Origin: Isotricha intestinalis
Taxonomy: Eukaryota > Ciliophora > Litostomatea > Vestibuliferida > Isotrichidae
Reading direction: 5' to 3'
DNA: 49,927 bases
Assembly (NCBI GenBank): GCA_023807065.1
Contig: JAJJLU010000016.1
Span: 1 to 49,927 of the forward strand
The notes beneath the pieces are model-generated. The model was not told the origin of the DNA and did no database searches. It saw only the letters and a program-made list of their open reading frames with translations. The translations under genes were made by a program, and so were the position numbers. Shown piece by piece: positions 17,860 to 26,372 of the stretch (position 1 is its first letter; every line of letters begins with the position of its first letter).

Positions 17860-18867
17860 TTATTTATTTTGTAAATGTTCAAGTAACCTATATAAAACAA
17901 GAGTAATACCTTCTTCATCTTGAGGATTATTAAAATTATTATTATTATTTAAATCATCATCTTTTATATCATCAAAATCTTCATCTTCTTCTTTGATAAC
18001 ATTTAATTCTTGATTTTTTTTATTTTCTAAATTTTCTTTTTCAATTTTATCTTGAATTTTATTTTTTAATTTTTCACTTAACCAACCTAAAAAAGAATCA
18101 ACAGCAAGACTAGAACAATTTAATTTTTTCATTTTATCAATATATATTTTTACTTCTTTCCTTGTATTACATCTACTAATACATCTTGATAATTTTTCAA
18201 TTAAATATTTATATGTTAAATCTAAATCAATTAATATATCATAATCAATTAAACTTAAATCACATTCTCTTATTTTTTTAACTAATTCAATACTTTCATC
18301 ATATTTTTCATTATCAATTAAAACTTTTAAATTTTCTGATTGTTCTTCTAACCATTTTTTTCCTTTTTCTTTAGGATTTAAAAAATCATTTAAATCAAAA
18401 TTTTCTTCTAAAAAATTCATATCACCAACATTTTCAAATTTATAAGTATTTGATTCATTATTTTCTTTATTTTCTTCATTTTCATCTTTTATATCTTTTA
18501 AATATTTACTATAATTAAATGAAAAACTTTCAACATCTTTTCTTAAATTTTGAATTAAATTTGAATATTCTTTTTCACTTTCCATTGCATTTGATATATT
18601 TTTATCTATTTTATCAATATATTTTCCTATTGATATAAAAGTTTCATAATTATTTAATAATATATCTATAAACTTTTCAGATGAATTTTTATATAATTTA
18701 TCTGTGTTTTTTAATATATTTTTTACATCTTTTAATCTTTGTTCTTTATGAGTAAAAGCAAATGATTTTTCCATTAAACAATCTCCTATAAATTGTTCTG
18801 GGGAAAAATTCTCTCCTACAAATTTATCTATATTATCTATATTGTCTATTGTTATTGATTTTCTCAT
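17860..18867 (-). CDS. Exo84-like exocyst subunit (short form)
   Basis: 335 residues. Exo84/EXOC8 is a subunit of the exocyst, which tethers secretory vesicles to the plasma membrane. Evidence is an N-terminal helical region (ENFSPEQFIGDCLMEKSF, then a long coiled coil about residues 40-125) resembling the start of Exo84-type tethering subunits, and a C-terminal region from about 172 (KKWLEEQSENLKVLIDNEKY, then SIELVKKIREC). The latter follows the Exo84 pattern of WL-E, a short helix and an Ala/Ile-rich helix, and is followed by RKEVKIYIDKMKKLNCSS near residue 240. The protein is about half the usual Exo84 length and ends in an acidic Asp/Asn tract, so most of the C-terminal helical bundle is missing. 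No extra exon could be found in the 3' gap. A COG or GARP-type subunit is the main alternative. Confidence 0.6.
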   Translation of the reverse strand: MRKSITIDNIDNIDKFVGENFSPEQFIGDCLMEKSFAFTHKEQRLKDVKNILKNTDKLYKNSSEKFIDILLNNYETFISIGKYIDKIDKNISNAMESEKEYSNLIQNLRKDVESFSFNYSKYLKDIKDENEENKENNESNTYKFENVGDMNFLEENFDLNDFLNPKEKGKKWLEEQSENLKVLIDNEKYDESIELVKKIRECDLSLIDYDILIDLDLTYKYLIEKLSRCISRCNTRKEVKIYIDKMKKLNCSSLAVDSFLGWLSEKLKNKIQDKIEKENLENKKNQELNVIKEEDEDFDDIKDDDLNNNNNFNNPQDEEGITLVLYRLLEHLQNK

Positions 18868-18938
18868 TTTTTTATTTATTTAAAGTAGAAAATAAGTTTT
18901 TTAATTTTTTTTATTTTAAAAAATTGTTTTTTAATTAA

Positions 18939-20522
18939 TTATTCTTTTTTTTTATCTTCTAATAAATTTTGTTCCTTAATTATACTATTTACAAATTTAC
19001 GATTAAAAGGAGTATAAAGTATTTCATTCATTGTATTTATATTCCAAGCACCATCTTCTCTTATATTAATTTTATATAATTCTTCTAAATTTTTGTTATT
19101 TTTACCTTTGTTTATATTTTTTAATTTTTGTGTCCAATGATTTTTTTCTTCTGAATTATTTTCTATTGTTTTTTTATTGTAATTATTATTATTATTTATT
19201 TGATTCTTTAATTTTGGTTTTAAAATATATTTTTCTTTATTTCCTTTTATTATTTTTTTTTGATTTAATATTTGAGAAGAAGATTTTTTTAATTTTGGTT
19301 TATTTATTATCGGAAAATATTTATTTAAAATAGGTTTTAAAGTTTTTCTAATATATGCTTCTTCATTTAATTTTTGACAACTTTGAGATAAAGGATTATA
19401 ATACTTTCCTTCATTAATTAATTTAGAAATTTTATTAATTTTAATTTTAGATATTTCATCTAATGTATTATTTGCTGTTTTATTTTGTTTTCTTTTTTCT
19501 AAATATTTTAATTTTTTTTTTTCCCATTCTAATTCATTTTTCTTAAATTCATTTATTCTTTCGTTTCTACTTAAAGAAGATTTTTTTTGTTTAATTAAAT
19601 TACTTGAATTATTATTATTTTCATTTTCATATCTTTCTAAATTTTCATATAATTTAATTAATCTATTTTTACCTGATTCAATATCTCTTATTCTATTATT
19701 TTGATATATATTATTTTTATTTATTTTTAAAAATGGTTTTTCATTTGAAATCATAAATTTTAAATTTGATATTTCATTTTTTAAATTTTTAACTTTCATT
19801 TTTTCTAAATGATTATATTTTAATACTTCATTGTCTTTTATTCTTTTTAGAAATTCATCATTTTCTTCTTTTTTATTTTTTTTTTCTATTAAAGATGGGT
19901 TTTTATTTTTTATTTGAATAAAAATATTATTATCATTATTTTTATTTTCATTTAAAGGTTTTACAGAATTATTTGATGTAATTTTTTTAATGTATATATT
20001 ACTTTCTTTATCATTATTTTTTTTTTGGAAATTACCTTCAAAAGAATTTTTAACATTACTTATATTATTTAAAGAATCAATTTTTTCTATTGTTGAAATA
20101 ATATTTTTATTATCATCTTTAATATAAGATTCTTTTATTTTTTGATTAAATTCAAAATTAAAATCTAAATCTAAAATTGAAGTTTTTGAGTTTAGAAATT
20201 TAGATTCTTTTTTATTTATTTTTTTTGAATTTACTAATTTAATTAAAACATTTGGTGATTTACTTTTTATTTTTCTTTCATTTGAAAAAGAATTTTTTGA
20301 TTGAGGTGTAATATTTTTTTCTTGATTAGGAAAATTTATCATTGATTGAAAATCTCTTTTTTCTCTTTCATTATTTATTGTTTTATTTTTATTTTTTATT
20401 TTATTATATTTTAAAGTATGATATATTTTTGAAAAATTTTTCGAGTTTTCTTCTAAAATTTTTCTATTTATTTCACTTTCTTTTACTTTATTTATATTTT
20501 TTTCTTGAAATTCATTTGACAT
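18939..20522 (-). CDS. Lys/Asn-rich helical protein of unknown function
   Basis: 527 residues, ATG 20522, TAA 18939. Not recognised. The protein is strongly basic, with a disordered N-terminal half rich in Lys, Asn, Ser and Ile. A helical, possibly coiled-coil segment lies around residues 305-355 (SRNERINEFKKNELEWEKK). A more ordered patch follows (SKLINEGKYYNPLSQSCQKL, then RKTLKPILNKYFPIINKP). No membrane segment or enzyme motif is visible. The tail has aromatic and charged residues (IREDGAWNINTMNEILYTPF) that may be a conserved binding segment. The architecture resembles microtubule-associated proteins of ciliates, but this is a compositional impression only. Confidence 0.6.
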   Translation of the reverse strand: MSNEFQEKNINKVKESEINRKILEENSKNFSKIYHTLKYNKIKNKNKTINNEREKRDFQSMINFPNQEKNITPQSKNSFSNERKIKSKSPNVLIKLVNSKKINKKESKFLNSKTSILDLDFNFEFNQKIKESYIKDDNKNIISTIEKIDSLNNISNVKNSFEGNFQKKNNDKESNIYIKKITSNNSVKPLNENKNNDNNIFIQIKNKNPSLIEKKNKKEENDEFLKRIKDNEVLKYNHLEKMKVKNLKNEISNLKFMISNEKPFLKINKNNIYQNNRIRDIESGKNRLIKLYENLERYENENNNNSSNLIKQKKSSLSRNERINEFKKNELEWEKKKLKYLEKRKQNKTANNTLDEISKIKINKISKLINEGKYYNPLSQSCQKLNEEAYIRKTLKPILNKYFPIINKPKLKKSSSQILNQKKIIKGNKEKYILKPKLKNQINNNNNYNKKTIENNSEEKNHWTQKLKNINKGKNNKNLEELYKINIREDGAWNINTMNEILYTPFNRKFVNSIIKEQNLLEDKKKE

Positions 20523-20600
20523 TTATAGTTATTAATTTTTTTTAATTAAAAAATATTATAAAAATTTTTGTGCTAAAAATAATAATTAATTTAATTTTTT

Positions 20601-22988
20601 TTAACGACCCAATAAAAACTGTTCAATAAATTTCATATGATTTTCATAAGAAATTTTATTTTCAATAAAATCTAATTTTTCTTTAATTAACCATTTAGGT
20701 AATTTATTAATTATTTTTTCTTTCTTAAATCTAAAATCAACTAAAATTATAATTGAATAATCATTATAATGTCTAATACATCTTCCAATAGTTTGATTAA
20801 TATTTTTAATACAAGAATTTTCATAATAATCATTTTCAAAATTATTTTCTTTACTTATTTTATCATAATATTTAATTTTTTCTTTAATTTCAATTGATTT
20901 AATATTTGAATAAGGCATTCCAACAATAATTAAAATTCTACATAAATCATCATTAAAATTGATTCCTTCACTTAATTTTCCTCCCATAACTGCAAAAATA
21001 ATAGAATTTATTTTCTTTTCTATTATATTTTCTTTATATAAGGAAAAAATATCTTTTGATGAATTTTCCTCTGAAAAAATAATATCTTTAATACAAATCT
21101 TTTTTTCATTATTATATTTAATTACTTTATTCATTAAATCATAACTAGGAAAAAAAATTCCAATTCCTTTTCCTTTAAAATTCTTTTGTAACAAATTATA
21201 ATAATTGTTAATATATAATAATAAATTATGAATATTTCTTTCATTATTTTTTTTCATATTTTCATAAGTAAAAAGAAAAGATTCATTATTAGCAAAAATA
21301 TCATTAGATAAAATAAAAGCTTTAATATTTCCTTTAGGAATAATGTGATCACCTTCAAAAGAAATAATATTTTCTTTATTAATATCTTTACCAAATAAAT
21401 GATAAAAATCTTGAAATGGTTGAATTGTTCCTCCTGAAAAAATAATTAGTTTTGCTTCTGAAATTAAATTTGAAAATTCTCTTTTTGGATTTAACATTAT
21501 ATATTTTAATTTTAAATTGTCTTTTTCATATATTATTATTCCATCCGAATCTATGTTTGTTAATCCTGATAAAAAAAGAGATAGTTTTAATATTGGATTT
21601 GATGATATATATATTTTATATTCATCTTTTATTTTTAAATCTTTTTTATAATTTGGAATTTTTTCTTTAATTAAATTATTAATTTTTATTAACGATTCTT
21701 TTTCTTTTTCTATTATTTTTTCATATGTCCATTGAATTTTATTTTCTAATTTTGATTCATCTATAAAATTAATTAATTTAAATATATCATAATTATTTAT
21801 TTTTGTTTCTAAATAAAAATCACTTAATTGAATAATTTTTTCTTTTATTAAATCATTATTTTTTCCTTGTTTATCAAACCAATCAATCAAATTATAACAA
21901 ATATTAATTAATTGTTTAATATTTAAATTATTACTTGATTTTAATCTATTTGAATAATTATCAAAATAAATAAGTAAGCCTAAGTAAACAGTAAAAATTT
22001 CATTTAAATTAATATCAGTATTACAACAATTTAAAACACTTTCAATAATATTATGAGCTTCATCAAATATAATTATTTTATTCGTAATATCAATTTCTAA
22101 ATTATCTCTAATTCTTTTATTTATTAAATTATTATAAGGTAAAATAACAAAATCACTTTCTTTAATTGCATTTTTACAAGAATAATAAGGACAACAATTT
22201 ATTTCTTTTGATATTTTAATTAAATCTTCAATATCTTTTATATCAATTAATAATTCTTTTGAACATAAATCTTCAAATTTATTTGAATGATAAATACATT
22301 TATTTTCATTTTCACTATTTATTTCATTACATTTATTATTTATATATGATAATGAATTTTTTCCATTATTTATTTTTTGATTTATACATAAAAATTTTCT
22401 TGATGCTAAAAAGGAAAAAGAAAAATTAAATTGATTTTTATATTTTTCTTTATAATATTTTCTTATTTTTTTTCCTTCATTTATTACTTGATGAATTTGG
22501 GAATGTGTTCTTGTACAAAAAAAAATTTGGTTAGGATTTGAAATTATTTCTTTTTTCATATTTTCTTCATATTCAATTATCATTTTTTTATCAGCTTTTT
22601 TATTTTTTTTTAAATTACTTGTGATTTTATTTAATATTAAGTCAACTTTATTAGAAATATTTTCTTCTTTTTTATTTATTTTCTTATTATTACCAAAATC
22701 ATTAAACCAATCATCTTCATCTTCATCTTCATTTTCATTATTTTTATTTTCTAAATTATTTAAATATTTAATTTTAAATAAATATTTCATTGCACTTGAT
22801 AATAACATTAAAGTTTTTCCTGTCCCTGTTGGGCTTTCCATTAATAATATTTTAATTTTATTATTTTCATTTAATGAATTATTTAAACCCTCAAATAAAA
22901 AATCCATAAATTTCTCTTGAGCTTCATAAGGTTTATAAGGAAAATAATTATTATCAAAAGCATTTTTTTCACTTTCTTTTTTTTCCAT
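20601..22988 (-). CDS. DDX11: DDX11/CHL1-family Fe-S DNA helicase
   Basis: 795 residues. DDX11/Chl1 is a 5'-3' superfamily 2 DNA helicase of the XPD group, acting in the nucleus in replication-fork protection and sister-chromatid cohesion. Motifs in order: Walker A ESPTGTGKT at 51-59; motif Ia FFCTRTHSQIHQV; the Fe-S region with Cys in LASRKFLCINQ, NKCNEI, and CCPYYSCKNAI; Walker B IIIFDEAHNII near 303; the DDX11-specific VMGGKLSEGINFNDDLCR near residue 670; and motif VI QTIGRCIRH near 733. The DEAH box and QxxGRxxR arginines are intact. An Asp/Glu-rich insert follows the first helices. Length is close to the family norm (about 850-950). LSEGINF-DDL-R and the VGMPY block favour DDX11 over XPD, FANCJ or RTEL1. 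Confidence 0.92.
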   Translation of the reverse strand: MEKKESEKNAFDNNYFPYKPYEAQEKFMDFLFEGLNNSLNENNKIKILLMESPTGTGKTLMLLSSAMKYLFKIKYLNNLENKNNENEDEDEDDWFNDFGNNKKINKKEENISNKVDLILNKITSNLKKNKKADKKMIIEYEENMKKEIISNPNQIFFCTRTHSQIHQVINEGKKIRKYYKEKYKNQFNFSFSFLASRKFLCINQKINNGKNSLSYINNKCNEINSENENKCIYHSNKFEDLCSKELLIDIKDIEDLIKISKEINCCPYYSCKNAIKESDFVILPYNNLINKRIRDNLEIDITNKIIIFDEAHNIIESVLNCCNTDINLNEIFTVYLGLLIYFDNYSNRLKSSNNLNIKQLINICYNLIDWFDKQGKNNDLIKEKIIQLSDFYLETKINNYDIFKLINFIDESKLENKIQWTYEKIIEKEKESLIKINNLIKEKIPNYKKDLKIKDEYKIYISSNPILKLSLFLSGLTNIDSDGIIIYEKDNLKLKYIMLNPKREFSNLISEAKLIIFSGGTIQPFQDFYHLFGKDINKENIISFEGDHIIPKGNIKAFILSNDIFANNESFLFTYENMKKNNERNIHNLLLYINNYYNLLQKNFKGKGIGIFFPSYDLMNKVIKYNNEKKICIKDIIFSEENSSKDIFSLYKENIIEKKINSIIFAVMGGKLSEGINFNDDLCRILIIVGMPYSNIKSIEIKEKIKYYDKISKENNFENDYYENSCIKNINQTIGRCIRHYNDYSIIILVDFRFKKEKIINKLPKWLIKEKLDFIENKISYENHMKFIEQFLLGR

Positions 22989-23099
22989 TTTTTCAAAAAT
23001 AAAAATTAAAAAATTTAAAAAAATAGATAATTTAAATTTTATTAAACTAAAAAATAAATCTTTATTGAAAAAAAGTAAAAAAATAAATTAAAATAAAAA
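22989..23099. promoter_or_regulatory. 111-bp divergent promoter (DDX11 / RING-like)
   Basis: A/T-only spacer between the opposite start codons at 22988 and 23100. It must hold both promoters. No motif stands out. Confidence 0.4.
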
Positions 23100-23381
23100 A
23101 TGATGAAAATCTTAGAATATGAGATTTGTTATTGTAAAATATGTAGAAATGAATTTTCAGATGAAGAAGCAAGTAAAAAGCCTCATATATTAAAATGTGG
23201 AAATACAGTATGTAATTCATGTATGGAAAAATTAACAAAAGAAAAAAAAGAATGCTTTTTTGATAAAACACATTCTCATTATCAAGAACAAGCTCCAGTT
23301 AATTTTTCTTTTGTAGATATATTAAAAGAATTTAATGAATTAAAAGAAAAAGAAAAAGAAAAAGATAAAGAAAAAAAATAA
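23100..23381 (+). CDS. Small RING-like zinc-finger protein
   Basis: 93 residues. The first 60 form a RING-type finger: Cys12-x2-Cys15, then Cys33-Gly-Asn-x2-Cys38-x2-Cys41, then Cys52-x2-Asp55. RINGs usually read CGHxxC at the third/fourth ligand step. Here it is CGNTVC, so the zinc-binding His is Asn, and the last ligand pair (normally CPxC) is C-F-F-D. The N-terminal spacing and the HILKCGN context are typical of RING domains of TRIM-like ubiquitin ligases. The rest is a Lys/Glu helix. The two unusual ligands make ubiquitin-ligase activity uncertain. The protein is far shorter than usual RING E3 proteins. The adjacent convergent gene encodes a B-box/Kelch protein, and RING and B-box modules are normally found in one polypeptide. 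Confidence 0.7.
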   Translation: MMKILEYEICYCKICRNEFSDEEASKKPHILKCGNTVCNSCMEKLTKEKKECFFDKTHSHYQEQAPVNFSFVDILKEFNELKEKEKEKDKEKK

Positions 23382-23453
23382 AGAATAATAAGAAAAATAT
23401 AAAAGTAAATAAATGTTATGTTATTATATTATCAATTAAAATATAACAAAAAA

Positions 23454-25547
23454 TTAAATTAATTTTAATTCAGTCATAATAGAAGTCAATTTAATACTTT
23501 TTTTACTTTCAATTATTAATTGTTCAGCAATAACTTTATCAACCTTACAAATTTCTTTTTTATTTAAATTAATCAACAAAGCAATTTTTTTTTTACTTCT
23601 AGCATCATTACTTCCATAAACTAAAAGTAAAGAATTACTTAAAGGGAAAAAATTTAAATAAGTTTTTAAATTACAATCAGTTCTATTATAATAATTCAAT
23701 TTTTTCCATCCTTCATTTAATTTAGTTAAATCTAAAAATTCGATAATATCAGAATAATTATATTGAGAAATATTACCAATAATTCCAAAAATACAATATA
23801 AAAAACCATTAGGTTTATCAAAATGAAAAAAAATATTTGCTCTGGGGAAATTTAAATAAGGTAAAAGAAACCATTTATTTGTAATTGGGTCAAAAATTTC
23901 AACAGAATTATTTTTTTCACCTCCAAAAACCATAATTGTCTTAAAAACATCATTATAAATTATTGTATGATAACTTCTTGATATATTTAAATCAATAATT
24001 CTTATTAATTTATTTTTTTGAATATCATATATTAATACATTTTTATATTCTTTATATGATTCTTTTCCTCCTGTAATATATATTTTATTTCTTAAGAATA
24101 ATGTTCTTACTCCAAAAGGAAAATTTGTATATCCAAATGGATTTAATGTTAATTGAAGTTTTTTTTTTATTATTTTATTATTCTTTTTATCATATATTAT
24201 CATTATATTTGTTCCTTCTATTATTTTCACATCTGATTCTTCTTCTTCTTTTATTTCTAGATTTAAATCTGAAAATGATGATTGAAATGCTTTAGTTTCA
24301 ATTTTAAAATTTTTATTATATATATCTAATGCTAATAAATCAAAATATTTTTTTATTATTGGATTTTTTAATGATATTTCTTTTGATTTATTTAATATTT
24401 TTTTATTCAATTTTAATTTATATTTTCTATTCTCCTCTGAAATTATTGTTGAATTATTTAATGTTGGTTTTTCTGTTTCAAAAGAAGAATTTAAATTTTT
24501 TAATTTTTTTTTTTTTAAAATATTTCTATTTTGATCTCCAAATAATTTCCTATTTGAAAATAATGATTCTGCTTTTTTTGTTTTTGCATTTTCAATTTGA
24601 GTTATTTTTTTTTCTATATCTTTTAAATTTCCTTTTTCATTTATTAACTTTGAAAATTTTTGAATTAAATTATCTATTTGAAATGAATATTTTTCAATTC
24701 TATCTTTTACTTCTTTAAAATGATCATCATTTAATTTTGATATTTCTTTTAAATAATGATTAAAAGGAAAATATTTTTCATTTGATATTATAATATCATT
24801 TTCTATTTCTTCTGTTATTTTAATTTTATTTTTTTTATCATTTATTATTTTTTCAATTATTATTTTTTCATCATTTATTAATTTGTTAAATTCTAAATTG
24901 AAATATTCTTTATATTTTTTTTCTACTTGAATAAAATTGTCTAAATCTATTTTTAATGTTTTTTGTAAATTTTTTATATCATTGGTTTTATTAAATATTA
25001 AATTTTCTATATCAAAATTTAATAAAAAAATTGTATTTGTATTATCATTTTTATAATCACTGAAAAAATTTTTATATTTAGAATGATATTCTTTAATTAT
25101 TTTTTTTGTATTTTTAATTTTATTTTTCATATTATTTAAACATTTAGAAAGTTCATTAAATATAGAATTTATACTTTCAATTTTTTTATTTTTCATCATT
25201 TGAATTTTTTCAATTAAAGAATTTGAAAAAATTTCTTCATTTATGATTAAATCATTTTTAACATCATTAAATTTAGTAAAAAAAGGATTATCATTTAAGA
25301 AAAAATCAATATCATTGAAAAAATATTTAATATCATCTTCATTTAAATGAGAATGTTGTTTTGAAATTATAGTATGATTAATATGTTCTTTAATATGACA
25401 ATATTCACAAAATGAAGTTTTACAAATAATACAATAAAGAAGAGGATCATTTCCACATTCACATATAATTTTTTTATTATTTGAATTTAATTTAAGATGT
25501 TGATAAACATCAAAATTTTTTGGATGAAAATTTATATAATTTTCCAT
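23454..25547 (-). CDS. B-box zinc finger, coiled-coil, Kelch-repeat protein
   Basis: 697 residues. The B-box-type finger covers residues 29-58: Cys29, Cys31, Cys39, Cys42, Cys47, Cys50, His55 and His58 (CECGNDPLLYC, CKTSFCEYCHIKEHINH). A long coiled coil fills about residues 70-330. The C-terminal third is a Kelch-type beta-propeller, with repeated Gly-Gly motifs such as YITGGKES and IMVFGGEKN followed by DP-x-x-NKW (EIFDPITNKWFLLPYLN). B-box plus coiled coil plus propeller resembles TRIM-like proteins but lacks a RING. Such proteins bind partners through the propeller and may act as adaptors. A separate 93-residue RING-like protein is encoded immediately downstream in convergent orientation. 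Only 38 bases separate its start codon from that of the neighbouring plus-strand gene. Confidence 0.83.
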   Translation of the reverse strand: MENYINFHPKNFDVYQHLKLNSNNKKIICECGNDPLLYCIICKTSFCEYCHIKEHINHTIISKQHSHLNEDDIKYFFNDIDFFLNDNPFFTKFNDVKNDLIINEEIFSNSLIEKIQMMKNKKIESINSIFNELSKCLNNMKNKIKNTKKIIKEYHSKYKNFFSDYKNDNTNTIFLLNFDIENLIFNKTNDIKNLQKTLKIDLDNFIQVEKKYKEYFNLEFNKLINDEKIIIEKIINDKKNKIKITEEIENDIIISNEKYFPFNHYLKEISKLNDDHFKEVKDRIEKYSFQIDNLIQKFSKLINEKGNLKDIEKKITQIENAKTKKAESLFSNRKLFGDQNRNILKKKKLKNLNSSFETEKPTLNNSTIISEENRKYKLKLNKKILNKSKEISLKNPIIKKYFDLLALDIYNKNFKIETKAFQSSFSDLNLEIKEEEESDVKIIEGTNIMIIYDKKNNKIIKKKLQLTLNPFGYTNFPFGVRTLFLRNKIYITGGKESYKEYKNVLIYDIQKNKLIRIIDLNISRSYHTIIYNDVFKTIMVFGGEKNNSVEIFDPITNKWFLLPYLNFPRANIFFHFDKPNGFLYCIFGIIGNISQYNYSDIIEFLDLTKLNEGWKKLNYYNRTDCNLKTYLNFFPLSNSLLLVYGSNDARSKKKIALLINLNKKEICKVDKVIAEQLIIESKKSIKLTSIMTELKLI

Positions 25548-25585
25548 TTTAAAAATTTTATCATTTTTTTATTTTTTTTATAAAT
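25548..25585. promoter_or_regulatory. 38-bp divergent promoter
   Basis: Only 38 bases lie between the start codons of two opposite genes. This is the shortest head-to-head gap in the window. Both transcription starts and both leaders must be compressed here or overlap. Confidence 0.4.
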
Positions 25586-26353
25586 ATGAATAATTTAGAA
25601 TTTTTAAGTGCTAGAAATTATATTAAAGAAAAAAGAGAACTTGAAAATCATATTTTATTTATTAAATCTAGATATAGTGTTTCTTTATCTAATAAAAATT
25701 CAAATATAAAAAAAAAGAAAATTTCAATTAGTTCTTTATTAAAAACTATCGAAGATAATAAAACAAATAAAAAACAATTAGTTTTAAATAATAAAGAATC
25801 AATCCCAAATATTTTAAAAAATAAAATATCAATTTTAGAATTAAGTAATAATAACGATGAAAGGAAAATAATGTATTTAAAAGAAAAAGATATTTTAAGT
25901 AAATCATTATTTCACAATAAAATGATAAACAATCCTCATATATTAAATCCAAATAATAAAGAGAAAAAAGCAAAAACAATTGATAATGAAACATTTATAA
26001 AAGTATTAACAAATAGAAGAAATAAATCAAATGAAATAATTCAAATTGCAAGTAAATCAACAAATACAATAAATCTTTATCATAGTGAAAATTATATGTT
26101 GTTATATACAAATAAAAGAGAAAAAAACAATTTTAAAAAAACGAATTCAGTTTTAAATTTTATAAATAATTTTACAAATAAAAGTTTAAAAAATATGAAT
26201 AAAATTCAAAATAATAATATGAAAAATAAATACTTAAGATATATTGAAACCAATTTATTAAAAAATAGAGCAAATTATATATTAAATAATTTAAGTCCAT
26301 CAAGAGGTGGAAAAGAGTCATTAAGAAAATTATATAATCCTTCTGATGTATAA
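25586..26353 (+). CDS. Basic protein of unknown function
   Basis: 255 residues, ATG 25586, TAA 26351-26353. Not recognised. It is very rich in Lys, Asn, Ser, Ile and Leu. The N-terminal 30 residues (MNNLEFLSARNYIKEKRELE) look helical. A conserved-looking basic tail contains LNNLSPSRGGKESLRKLYNP. No membrane, zinc or catalytic motifs are seen. The stop codon lies 19 bases from the stop of the next, convergent gene, so the two 3' UTRs must overlap. Confidence 0.6.
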   Translation: MNNLEFLSARNYIKEKRELENHILFIKSRYSVSLSNKNSNIKKKKISISSLLKTIEDNKTNKKQLVLNNKESIPNILKNKISILELSNNNDERKIMYLKEKDILSKSLFHNKMINNPHILNPNNKEKKAKTIDNETFIKVLTNRRNKSNEIIQIASKSTNTINLYHSENYMLLYTNKREKNNFKKTNSVLNFINNFTNKSLKNMNKIQNNNMKNKYLRYIETNLLKNRANYILNNLSPSRGGKESLRKLYNPSDV

Positions 26354-26372
26354 TAATATAATTATATATATA

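Noticed and set aside
17670..17918. An 82-codon Phe/Leu-rich frame overlapping the 3' end of the Exo84-like gene
   Set aside because: Its composition (Phe, Leu, Ile, Tyr, Lys) is that of T-rich noncoding DNA read in frame, and it has no motif.
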